Positions 50,810 through 60,930 of a stretch of DNA of 64,000 nt are shown piece by piece. Origin of the DNA: Fistularia commersonii (Eukaryota > Chordata > Actinopteri > Syngnathiformes > Fistulariidae); NCBI GenBank assembly GCA_037954325.1, contig JBBMNZ010000001.1, forward strand, positions 19,691,758 through 19,755,757, in the 5' to 3' direction. How positions within the stretch are numbered: the first letter of the stretch is position 1; every line of letters begins with the position of its first letter. A program made the translations under genes and the position numbers. The notes below the pieces were generated by a model. That model made no database searches, was not told the DNA's origin, and saw nothing but the letters and a program-made list of their open reading frames with translations.

Positions 50810-52923
50810 TCAGTCTAGCTCGAACAGCATTGAATTTTGGAAGGCGAACCCCGCAGACGTGACGTGATCACTGATGATATTCTCATTTCCATCTTGGTCT
50901 AATTCCCTCAACAGGACAGGCGGGGGCTTCGCATCGGGCTCGGGGGCGCCGACGATCCGTCCCGTCGGCAGGTCGTCTTCGTCCGTGTCCTGGTCCTCCT
51001 TCGAACCTGGGCTGTGCCGCTCGGGGAATCCTCCGGCCTTACTCTCTGAATCTTCTGCGGGCACTTGCGTCCGGCCGTCCTCTGCGTCCACTGCTCTGGC
51101 GTGTGCGCCAGCGGCTTCAGCTGACGTGTGCATCCCAGCCTCCGCCTCTGGTTCCTTTCGTCACAGAAAGACATTAAGGCTGATGACTGGGTGTGTTTGC
51201 AGGTTTCCTTAAGATACAATCACCTGGTATTTCCAAATGAAGTAGTAAAAATTAGTTGTAAAAGTACAACCTTATTATTTCCTGCTGTTACTGATCCTAC
51301 AACGGTTAAATTCTGATCGCAATCGATGACCGATGACACGTCTGCTGCCGATGGATCTCTTAAGAACCTCCAGGATTCATCTCTCACCTTCACATCCTCC
51401 TTGGTCTCCGTGTTGTGAGGGACGTCTGAGGGCGTCACCTCGGGCCCGGACACCAGGCAGGCCCCCGGCTCCGTCTCTCCGTCCTCTTTGCTGACGGACA
51501 GGTTGGCTGTCGGCGGCCACTTGTCATCTGAAGATGTTTCTGTCTCGGTCGACAAGCCTGTCGGTTGGACTGACGTCTCCTCCCCCTGCTCTTCACTGTC
51601 CTTGTCGTCTTTGTGACGCTCTGCTGGTCCTCGCCCCACCTCTTCACCTGACTTTTTTTGCTCTCCCGGGTCAGCCTGCTCCTCCACATCTGCTACGACT
51701 TCTGGCTGCCCCACCCCTACGGGATTTCTCCATTTCTCCTCAACCACGATATTTGCATCTTGATCTTTCCTGACCTCCTCCTCTTCCTCCTGGCAACTTT
51801 CCTGTCCCTCAAGTTGCACCTCCTCAGGACCACTTTCTTTGCGGAGCACCTGCATGCTTAAATCCTGTCTGGGAGCCAGGATGGGCAGTGTGACAGTCAG
51901 CTGTCCTCTCTGCTTGTTGAACTTGGCCTCTCCCTTGTCTTCATCCACGGGGTAGGAGAGGGGCAGCTCCAGCCTGTAGGCGGGTTTCTCGGATTCCAGC
52001 AGCAGACTTTTCTGTTTCACCTCGAGAACAGTGTCCGTCACCGACTTCAGCAGCGGCAAGTCAATGGTGACGACCATCTCTCTGGGCCTGGTGGTCTTCG
52101 CCGAGTCCCTGGAACACCTGAAGTCCTGTATATCGATGACGGACCTGTATTTGATGGTGTACTTGGGCTCGGTGGGCCCCGGCTGCGGAGGCTTGAGTTG
52201 GAACTGTTTCGTTTCGGCGCCTGTGTCGTTTTCTGCTTCGGGGGGCCGGTTGGGTTCGGCGCGTGGAGGTTTTTCATCGGGGTACGGGAAGCGGAGAGGG
52301 TGATCTGAGAGGTCCTGGGCTTTGAATCCGGGTATTGGTTTTCGGACGACACAGGCCCGCGGCGTTCCTTTGTACTTGGTTTTCATCGTCCTCGCGTTGT
52401 TTCGATCCAGGGTGACTTTGAAAGCGTCCTGGACGCCCTGCACGGCCGTGCTCTCCACCATCTCCATGAACCTCGTGTTCTTCCCTGCTATGTGAAGAGT
52501 GTCGGGGTGGAAGATAACATCATAGATCATGACTTTCTTTCCTTTTGGATCGACGTCTTCCCTCCCGGACTGCAGGCTGTGGGGCAGGGACCAGCGCTGG
52601 CCTTTGCGTCCATCCTCGGACACCCACGCCTTGCATTCGGGCCTCGCCACCTTGCCATCGGAGCAGATGTTGATGTAGCACTTCCGCCCTCCGTCCACGC
52701 TGGTCCTCAGCGCTTTGAACGGCTGCGGGTGGAGGAACTCCACGGCGTTCCCCCTCTCCCGCTCCAGGAGGGCGATCTCCTCCTCGTACCTCTTTTTGTT
52801 TTCGGGGTCCGCCAACTCCCGGGCGTAGTCGTGCACCATCTCCATGAACTTCTCATCTTTCAAGGCTTTGGAGAAGCGGTGGATCTCGTCCGGGGTCAGG
52901 TCCAGCTCTTTGAGTCGCTCCAT
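50810..52923 (-). CDS. dnaaf2: Dynein axonemal assembly factor 2 / kintoun, two exons
   Basis: DNAAF2 is a cytoplasmic PIH1-family HSP90/HSP70 cofactor that preassembles axonemal dynein arms for motile cilia. Exons are 52923-51388 and about 51154-50810, 626 aa in all (human is longer, about 837). The exon 1 donor is AAG|GTGAGA and the exon 2 acceptor is probably GAAAG|GAACCA; a second in-frame AG lies 9 nt further into the exon. The PIH1 domain covers about residues 55-210 (CYINICSDGKVARP, GKKVMIYDVIFHPDT). A CS-like domain follows near 270-370 (EKPAYRLELPLSYPVDED, RGQLTVTLPIL). Next is a long acidic, low-complexity linker, and the tail ends FAFQNSMLFELD. It is convergent with lrr1. An X-box about 160 bp upstream fits ciliary control by RFX factors. 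Confidence 0.96.
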
Positions 52924-53082
52924 GCTAAAGTAGCTTTATCAACACGACCCGCCCGATTCAGAAACACCACACGCCGAAAGTTGAATTAAAATAAGAAATA
53001 TACCGGACTTTTCACCAATGAACCTTCCCCTGACGTCCAATGAGCTAACAGTAACGACACCGGCCGTCGACTTCGCGTCAGA

Positions 53083-53096
53083 GTAACCATGGCAAC
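53083..53096. promoter_or_regulatory. RFX X-box upstream of dnaaf2
   Basis: GTAACCATGGCAAC fits the RFX consensus GTNRCC-N(0-3)-RGYAAC with a 2-nt spacer and is nearly palindromic. It lies about 160 bp upstream of the dnaaf2 start codon, in unique DNA before the next LINE. RFX factors are known regulators of ciliary genes. Binding itself is inferred. Confidence 0.75.
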
Positions 53097-53249
53097 ACCG
53101 GAAGCCAGGTGGTGCGTCTGAGAAATCCTTCCCCGGAAACAAGGAAGAGCCCCTTCAACTGGTTCCGGTCTGAGTGAACGGGACTGCGGTTTAAAACAGC
53201 CCCCCTCACCTTTTGTTGCAATATAGAAGAATTAAATAAATAAACTTCT

Positions 53250-54265
53250 TACGATGTGAATAGAAGGTATCTGAGGTCAAAGTGTGATAAGAAGCAGAGA
53301 GAGAATAGGAAAAGCATAAGTCTGGGACTGAGAGTAGGGACTTTTAATATCGGAACTATGACGGGAAAAGGTAGAGAGTTGGTCGACATGATGCAGAGAA
53401 GGAAGGTTGATATGCTGTGTGTCCAGGAGACCAGGTGGTAAGGTAGTAAGGTCAGAAGCTTAGGAGCAGGCTTTAAGAACATAGGATAACTTATTAGAGC
53501 GGCGGTAGGAGCACGCAGGTAGACTACATCTTGTTTAGACGAGGTAACCTGATAGAGATCAGTGACTGCAAAGTAGTTGTAGGTGAGAATGTAGCCAGAC
53601 AGCATAGGTCACTGGTTTGAAGGATGACTCTGGTGACAAGTAAGATCAAGAGCACAAAGGCCAAAGTGGTGAAAACTGAAATGGGAGGAGTGTTGTATGG
53701 TTTTCAGGGAGGAGTTGAGAAAGGCTCTGGGTGATCACTGAGAGCTTCCAGATGATTGGACAACTACAGCTAGTGTTATCAGGGAGACAGGTAGGAGGGT
53801 ACTTGGTGGTCATCTGGAAGGAAAATAGATAAAGAGACTTGGTGGCAGAATGAGGAAGTGCATGGGTTTACACAGAGAAAGCGGTTAGCAAAAAAGTGGG
53901 ACACTCCTGTGTCCCAGACTCCTGTCTGTTCTATCAGACAGGAGTACAGGGAGATACAGTGTAAGGTAAAGATAGAGGTAGCAAAGGCAAAACAAAGGGC
54001 GTATGATGACTCGTACGCTCGGTTGGACAGCAAGGAGGGAGAGAATGATCTATACAAATTGGCGAAACAGAGATAAAGATGGATAAGGTGTGCAATAGGT
54101 CCGTGTGATTAAGGATAGAGAGGGAAATGTATGGACAGATGCTGAGTGATGGGACGATGGAAAGAGTTTTTTGTAGAGCCGATGACTGAAGAAAATGAAA
54201 GCGAGGCAAGGGTAGAAGAGGTAACTTGCAGATCACAAAGTAGCAGAGATTTGTCAACAGCAAGC
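53250..54265 (+). mobile_element. Decayed RTE-type LINE: endonuclease start and internal segment
   Basis: The ORF at 53256-53441 encodes the start of an apurinic-type endonuclease (LRVGTFNIGTMTGKGREL ... DMLCVQETRW). Further on, the ORF at 53858-54076 gives KVEVAKAKQRAYD-like sequence (IEVAKAKQRAYDDSYARLDS) and KEGENDLYKLAKQR, the linker before the reverse transcriptase in fish RTE elements. Frameshifts, stops and deletions separate the parts. The polymerase proper is missing. Confidence 0.75.
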
Positions 54266-54794
54266 GGAGAGCTGTGATCTTAAGAGTCCAAATACCTGTT
54301 CAAAGCAAAGCTTTTAGGTTTATTTATTTTTCAGTGCAACCTCAAGGACACCATTGCACTGCCGAACCGATACTGTTGTCACACTCTGTGTCCGTGGTAG
54401 AAATAAATAGAATGAGCAGTAACGCCAAATCTTGTTTGCAATGATTCAGATTGTAGTCAGGGTGTTCATCATGGGCTGAGATTACACAATCTGTTGTTAT
54501 GACAGCCATGTGAGTCACTGCGTGGCAGAATGCAGTCAACAAGAAACAAAGAAATATCTAACAAAAGTCTTATTCATGGGTTTGAGCGTCGATTGTCATT
54601 TGCACAGTCCGGAAAAGTCTTTCCCTCAACAATGAAAGTCTTATTAAGCTGTCCACAATGAAGCCAGGTACAGCATTTTAGCAATAGAGAAAAAGGGGAG
54701 TTTGTTCAGACAAAACAGTAAATGATAAGCATGATAAGGCCAGTATTTGATGGGCAAAATCGAGGAAGTGCGGATTGAAATGTTAATAGTCGGT

Positions 54795-55960
54795 AGCAGC
54801 TTTGAGATGAGATGCACTTTAATGATCCCATGCCTGGGAAATTGATTAGCAGCAGCAGCAAGACATACAAGCACAAGAAAGAAACAAGCTTGCTAAAAAT
54901 ACAAGTAAAAAAATAAACTCCGCTATACTGAAGTATAATATATATATATGAACTAAATAAATAAATAAATAAGTCCTTCCATATTTACCAATACACAGGA
55001 ATAAATAATGTGCAAAGTGTGAATTGGCAGGGTTGTCCATGATGGATGACAGAATTGGCAGGGTTGTCCATGATGGATGACAGTTTCTTCAGCGTCCTCC
55101 TTTCCACCACTGTCTCAAAGTTCTCCATCCTGAGACCAATCACAGAGCCTGCTCTCCTAATGACCCTGTCTAGTCCGTGGGAGTCTCTGACTATGATGCT
55201 GATCCCCCAAGAAACACCTGCAAAAAATATGACACTGGAGATAAATCTCCAATATCTTGCTGCATACACTGAAGGATCTGAGCCTCCTAAGGATGTCCAG
55301 TCTGCCTATTCCTTTCCTGTACACAGACTTGATGCCGGATCTCCAGTCCAGTTTGTTGTCAATCACGACAACAGACCGGGAATCTATAGTTTTCATGCAT
55401 CTCACCCCTGATCCATAGCGGTTGTGCTGGCATGTCCATCTTCCTCTTGAAGTTGATCACCATCTCCCTGGTATTACTGGCATTCAGCCTCAAGTGGTTC
55501 TGTTCAGTCCAGTCTACAAATCTGTCTACCAGCGTCTACCCCCCCCGGCCCCTCCCCCCTTTAAACACCCTACAACAACCGCAAATTTTTGTAAGTGGCG
55601 TGACTCTGTGTTGTACTGGAAGTCGGTGGTGTCCAAGGTGTAGAGAAAAGGAGAAAGCACAGTCCCCTGAGGAGCTCCGGTATCACCAACCACCACATCA
55701 GACAGAACACTGACCAGACGGACAAACTGTGGCTTAGTCAGTGATCCAGGAGATCACCAAGTCAACCGCAGCTTCTCACCCAACACCACTGGAGAAATCC
55801 AAGTACCTATCTGCCATTCAGGTGCAGATGAGCTCATTGCAGCAGGTAGATGACGGCATCTTAGCGGGGCTGATAGGCCCTCTTCTTCTCGTTCAGCGGT
55901 TCCTTTGGATCTTTGGTGATCCACGGCTTGTTGTTGGGGTACCAGTGTACAGTTTGGGCT
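54795..55960 (-). mobile_element. Decayed CR1/L2/Rex-type LINE, C-terminal reverse transcriptase
   Basis: On the minus strand the motifs run EAAVDLVISWITD, VVIDNKLDWRSGIKSVYRKG, LDILRRLRSFSVCSKILEIY, DSHGLDRVIRRAGSVIGL and LKKLSSIMDNPANS. These are hallmarks of abundant teleost non-LTR elements. The 3' end carries AATTTCCCAGGCATGGGATC-like tail sequence near 54815-54845. A 31-bp tandem duplication and several frameshifts inactivate it. Confidence 0.75.
55021..55082. repeat. 31-bp perfect tandem duplication
   Basis: The unit beginning GAATTGGCAGGGTTGTCC occurs twice back to back (55021-55051 and 55052-55082). It lies within the LINE coding region; 31 is not a multiple of 3, so it shifts the frame. 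Confidence 0.9.
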
Positions 55961-57548
55961 GGCATTGAGTGTGCAGATTCACAAAGTGCAGGTTGAACTT
56001 AACACTTATGATTTATGCAGTTTTCTGCAATTAACCCATCATGGATGAACCATGAGCAGTAGGCATGCCGTCAACCAGCGCCAGTGGAGCAGTTAGGGGT
56101 TCAGTGTCTCGCTCAACAACACTTCAACACGCTGAAAGTAGCTGGGAATCAAAACAGGAATATTCGCTTCCGAAGACAATGACTCCACCCTCTGGTCCAC
56201 ATCGCCCCTTGTTTCTCAAAGAAGACAGCCAGGTATTTTAAGAGTCAAAAATTTAAAACATTGGTAAAAACAAATATCTAATTAGAGGTAGAGAATATTT
56301 ACAAAACAAAAGGAATCAAGTTCCATGAAAACTAGCCGAGCATAAGTCACGGAGGTGTGTAGTGCAGACTCTCCCCAGCAGGTGTTGCTGTGGGCCGCCT
56401 CTGCAGGCTGGCAAGGAGGCGGGTGTGCAGGGGGACGGGTGATTGGTCGCACCCCCGACAGGTCACGTCTGCCACGGTCTGATTGGAAGGCCGCTGCTGT
56501 TACCGGGTGTGGGACCATGGCTTGTGCATGTGTTGTTGACTGTTTCTTTCCCGTGAAACGTGTCATGTGCTTAGTCAGTGGATTCGGCCATTTCACCCCT
56601 TCTCCCGTAAGTCGGAGCGTGGGCCGGTCCGCGGGCCCACCTCCTCCCTCCGCCTGTGAAATGGAGGGCGAATGAGCCCTAATGATCTGTTCATGGGCGG
56701 AATACCGGGCCGACACATCCCGGCTTGTTTTGTCTGCTCTGACTCATCCAGTGTTCTGACTCTAAGCTAATAAACAGGACACAGTGTCGTCCCCCCCGCC
56801 CCCTGAGATGGTCTCACCAAAACCAACTTTCATAACAAGGGAAAAATTCATCCAGGCGGCAGGAAGCGAGCCGCAGGCCAGTCAGCACATTTGGAAGGAT
56901 ACAAGTGGGTTTCAGCTGATCGGAAGAGAACCGAGGGGGAAGTGTGACACGTATCTCTAGCAGACCCCCACTGCGCTTTCCAGAAAACGCTGACTACATC
57001 CACGTCCCACGTGCTTTCTTGGATTTGCTATGAGAAAAGTCCACAGTGAAGTAGTCGAGCCGGAGTCCATGATAAATGACTCGTCTGTTTAATTACAAAT
57101 CTGTATTAAATATGAAAAGTTAGACATGGACACTTAATCGAGGCATAATCATAGTATCAATGATTTATATTTACATTGTTTTTCAGGTTAACATTTCCCG
57201 CAATTATGACAAATAATTGCATCTTATAATAAAACAAACAGTACATTCACGTTTGGGTGTCAATATTACCACGACAAATAAAAAAACATGTTGTCGAAAG
57301 GTCGGAGAGGATGAAATGTATAAGACGAATAGTCATACAAAGGCTTTGGCAAGAGTGCATCCGTATTCATTTCCAATAAAGTAAACCCGAAGAATCCTTT
57401 CGAGAGAAACACATGTACAAATGAGCAGTAGATAGGAAAGGTCCAGTGCATGTTCTCGTTCATTAGCATGAGTAAAACAGCAACAGCCTAACGTGTCCGG
57501 CTGCTCCCTGCGGTACCTGGGAGCGGTTAAGATGCAAAATTGAATGGC
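55961..57548. other. Spacer and klf11 3' UTR
   Basis: The right part is presumably klf11 3' UTR down to about 57,070. The rest has no recognised gene; short ORFs near 56.3-56.7 kb lack domain character. Confidence 0.5.
57088..57093 (-). terminator. Possible poly(A) signal of klf11
   Basis: The plus strand TTTAAT reads ATTAAA, the common variant signal, about 455 bp past the klf11 stop. No AATAAA on the minus strand was seen nearer, so this is a tentative choice. Confidence 0.3.
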
Positions 57549-60500
57549 CTACTTTGAGCCGGCAGGTACCAGCATGCTTATCGTGGCCAGGCCAGTTTTG
57601 TTGGGAGGTGTTTTCCCCGCAGACATTTTGTTCAGGTTCCGAATGTCAGCCTGCCAAGAGGGAATTTTCTTTGTGGTCATGTGACGCCGGGCATGCTTGG
57701 TGAGGTGATCGCTCCGCATGAATCGGCGGTCACACACGGGACACACAAACTTCTTTTCCCCGGTGTGCGTCCGCCGGTGACGGGACAGCTCATCGGACCG
57801 GGCGAACCTCTTGTCACAGCCGTCCCAGCTGCAGCTGAAAGGCTTCTCACCTGGAGGACAGAGAGGAAAAAAACAGGGGTTGGAGTTACTCACCGTGGAC
57901 ACATAAAAACCGGGAAGAACAACCAGTGTCTTTCAAACAGGATGCAACACTCATGTGGGGTAGTCATACTGATCCCACATCCTGACAAGTTACAGCTGCG
58001 TGAACACCGAGGCTCAACACTCGGTTCTGACTCTAAATGGTGAACTTTTAAGTGAGAAAATAAAGGCTGTCGGACACGTTAGGGGCCTCATTCGTATGTG
58101 GGATTAATCCACACAGGAACTGTCTGTGCTGGCTGCTGAACTTGACAGGGAACAAGCCGGTGGAGGATCACAGCTCTAAGGATGCCTAAAAGCAATAGCT
58201 TTTATAAATTTGCTGGCTGCCTTTGTGTGACCACCGGGTGCTAGATCTTCATGTTTGTTCGGGATTCCGCATGACAGCATTCGCAATGTGTCAATCCAGA
58301 TTCTTGTTTGTTTTTTTCAACTCGAGTATGACGTCAAGACATGTGAACAATGATAAGCGGCATCGATATATGTGTTCTACACGCAGGTCGAATCTCACCT
58401 GTGTGAGTCCGAAGGTGAGCCTTGAGATGTGAGCTCTTGAAGTAAGTCTTCCTACAGCCAGGGAAGTTGCAGACATAGTTCCTCCTGCGGGAAAAGTCCA
58501 TCTTGGTAGCGGAAGTGCAGCCGCTGGGCCCCGTCGGCACGTACACGGGGGCTGGGGCCAGGGGGAGCAGCTTGGTGTTGCCCAGAGTCATGACAGTCTG
58601 AGAACAGTGGGGGGCCTGAGGGACTGAGGTCGGGGGGAGGACCAGCATCACGGTGCCCTGAGGCACCGCCGAACCCACGATCAGCGATGGCTGGACAGCA
58701 GCGGCGTTGGCTGCGGCCGGCTGCGGGAGAATCGGTGTCGTGCCAGTTCGAATTCCAGTGCCGGCGGCCTGGACCGCACCGGGGATTATTGCTGAGATTA
58801 TACCTGATTGGCCGTTGACAGGAAACATCTGGCAGATGATTTGGGGGCTCGGGAGCGGAGGTGGGGACAAAGTTGCAGGGGCAGGGGGGCTACTCTGTGG
58901 GTGGGCAGGGACCGGAGTGGGTGTGGAGGCACTATTCACACAGGGCTGCGAGGGATTCGCCTGCTCCTCTGTTTTCAAGACGGGCAAAGTGGGTGTGAGG
59001 GGAGGAGGGGGCGACGGGAGCATTGCTATCTGCTCTGAGGCTCTGAGGTGTTGCTGTTGACATACTTTTGCGGCCGCCACAGGATCTTTGCCTTTTTCTG
59101 AATTAGGGCTTACTGGAATGTGGTGTTGGCAGGGGGAGCTGTCTGCGGTGTGGCGGATGACGCTGGTCACCATGGCTCTGCAGGGCGGAGGGGGAACCGA
59201 GGTGGTCTTCGCCGCCACCGGAGCAAGACTTGGCTGATAAGCCCCTGATGCACCGCACTGTGAGGATACGGCAGTCCTGAGTGTGGAAGTCTCTGTGCAA
59301 CTCGGGCTGTGCGGGGGGGTCATACACTGGGGAGGTGAAGGAAAAAGCATGTTTAAAAAGAGTCTTTCGGCATCTAAGGAAGCAGCCAAAGAAAGAAAAA
59401 CACCGGTCGCCCTCAGCTGTAAAATGAGACCTTTACGGGCCCCTAGCTGAGAAGAACAACCCCGTCTAAAGGTCAAGTCCCCTCACTTCAAGCCCACGTC
59501 TCCTGCTGCAGGACCAGCTGGCCTCACACGCTGATTTCACAATGCAGAAGACTTGATTTGTAACTTTAAGGTGTTAAATAAAGGAAGAAATGTTTCTGAG
59601 GAAAAAGTGTTACCAGAGAGGAGAGTAGCATGAAGTCCTTCGGGGGCTCCGGGAGCTCCGGCTGCAGGATGGCGTCACAGGAGTCTGACGCCGGCGTGAG
59701 CGGCCTCGGTTTGCAGGCGCCGGGACCCGGGCTGCTGGCCAGGTGGCCCCGGCCCCAGGAACTCATGCACATCAGCGCCTCGGCCGCCTCCAGGTCCGTG
59801 TACTCCAAGCCGGGGGAGCAGCTCTCACTTCCGCTGGACACAGAATGTTCGCTGTCATGTCTCCTCCTCTTTGCCTTGGAGCCGTAATACACCATCAGCT
59901 CTGCCTGGAGGGACCAATAAATACACACGGAAGGGGGATCAGAATCAGAAATACATTATTGATCCTGGAGGAGTGGTGTCAGATGGTCCATACAGAAAGA
60001 AAATGATTAAATATATAAATTAATAGGGAAAGATTATTAGACTATTATCCCAGTAGAGGGATTTTTCACCTGAGTTTTTGCATAAAACATGTTTTATACC
60101 CTGGTTGCTGTTCTTTTTTAAAGCACAAATAAAACACTTTTGTTCCGCGCGAATTGTGCCGTCATCTCCCCTGCGGAGGACTTCCCGACCGGGTGAAGTC
60201 CGACCCGGTGTCGCCAGCCCAGCCCGGCCCGGCCCTGAGCCAGGGCGCCGCCCACGGACAAATATAGCCCACGCGGAGTGACGCGCTCCGTGAAATCCCC
60301 CGCGGAGCAGGTGGGAAGCGGGAAGTCAGTTCGCGGCTTTTGTTAAAAACGAGGGTTCTTCAGCACCACGGCATAAATGATAATAATAATAATGATAAAT
60401 CAAAAATAAAGACCATAATAGCGTTTAAGGTGAGACGTCATCGCCGAGCGCTGACGTCACTGATACTACTATAAGAGACGCGATTCTATTGGACGGAAAA

Positions 60501-60581
60501 AATAAAGACGCGGAAAAACCGCCGGGTCTGAATCAAACTCACCCCCCGCGGGTCCGTTTCGGCGTGTTTTCGCGAGGGCAT
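57549..60581 (-). CDS. klf11: Krueppel-like factor 11 (TIEG2), four exons
   Basis: KLF11 is a TGF-beta-inducible nuclear repressor that binds GC/CACCC boxes and recruits SIN3. Exons are 60581-60543, 59904-59614, 59326-58399 and 57850-57549, giving 519 aa (human 512). All introns are GT-AG and the phases join. The first exon (MPSRKHAETDPRG) is the least certain part, chosen for its start codon, GTGAGT donor and phase 0. A SIN3-interacting helix is at about residues 47-63 (YTDLEAAEALMCMSSW), followed by PLTPASDS and later SVIRHTAD, both family motifs. Three C2H2 fingers lie near 396-418 (C396, C401, H414, H418), 426-448 and 456-476, joined by TGEKP-type linkers. NYVCNFPGCRKTYFKSSHLK and RRHMTTKKIPSWQAD distinguish KLF11 from KLF10. 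Which teleost duplicate (a or b) this is cannot be told. Confidence 0.95.
59938..59975 (-). repeat. LINE-tail-like sequence in klf11 intron 1
   Basis: ATCAGAATCAGAAATACATT followed by ATTGATCCTGGAGG matches the reverse-complemented fish LINE tail signature. No coding remnant is attached. It is probably a very short 5'-truncated insertion. Confidence 0.4.
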
Positions 60582-60930
60582 CGGGAACCGGGCGCGTCCG
60601 AACGAGGCCTCGTCCGTCGTCAGAGCCGGTCCGGAACAAAGGGGTCGGGCGGGCGGAGCTGCGGTGCGGCGCGGGACAGGGAGGCTGCCTCGGACTGGAA
60701 CCGCCGTCCTCTCAGCTGAGTGTGTAAAACACTGGCAGAGGCGAAGAGGGGAAAAAAAAGAAAAAAAAAGAAAAACACAACTCACACGCACTCGCGGGGT
60801 GGCAACACTCGACCAATCGCAATCAAGTGTGTGCTGCGCCGCGGCCAATCGGCGAGCGGCGCACGCGTGAACACTGCGTGCACGTCGGGCGGTTGGAGGA
60901 AATGGGGTGCGTGGCCGTTGGTGGGCGTGG
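60140..60930 (-). promoter_or_regulatory. GC-rich, CpG-dense 5' region of klf11
   Basis: The block around the first klf11 exon is rich in GC and CpG compared with the flanks and contains CCAAT motifs near 60813 and 60843. This is what a CpG-island promoter looks like. The transcription start itself cannot be placed. Confidence 0.5.
60452..60459. promoter_or_regulatory. Full palindromic CRE (TGACGTCA) in klf11 intron 1
   Basis: A perfect 8-bp CREB/ATF site lies about 85 bp downstream of the klf11 first-exon donor, with a related GACGTCA at 60434-60440. It is close enough to the presumed promoter to act on klf11. Function is inferred from the motif alone. Confidence 0.5.
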
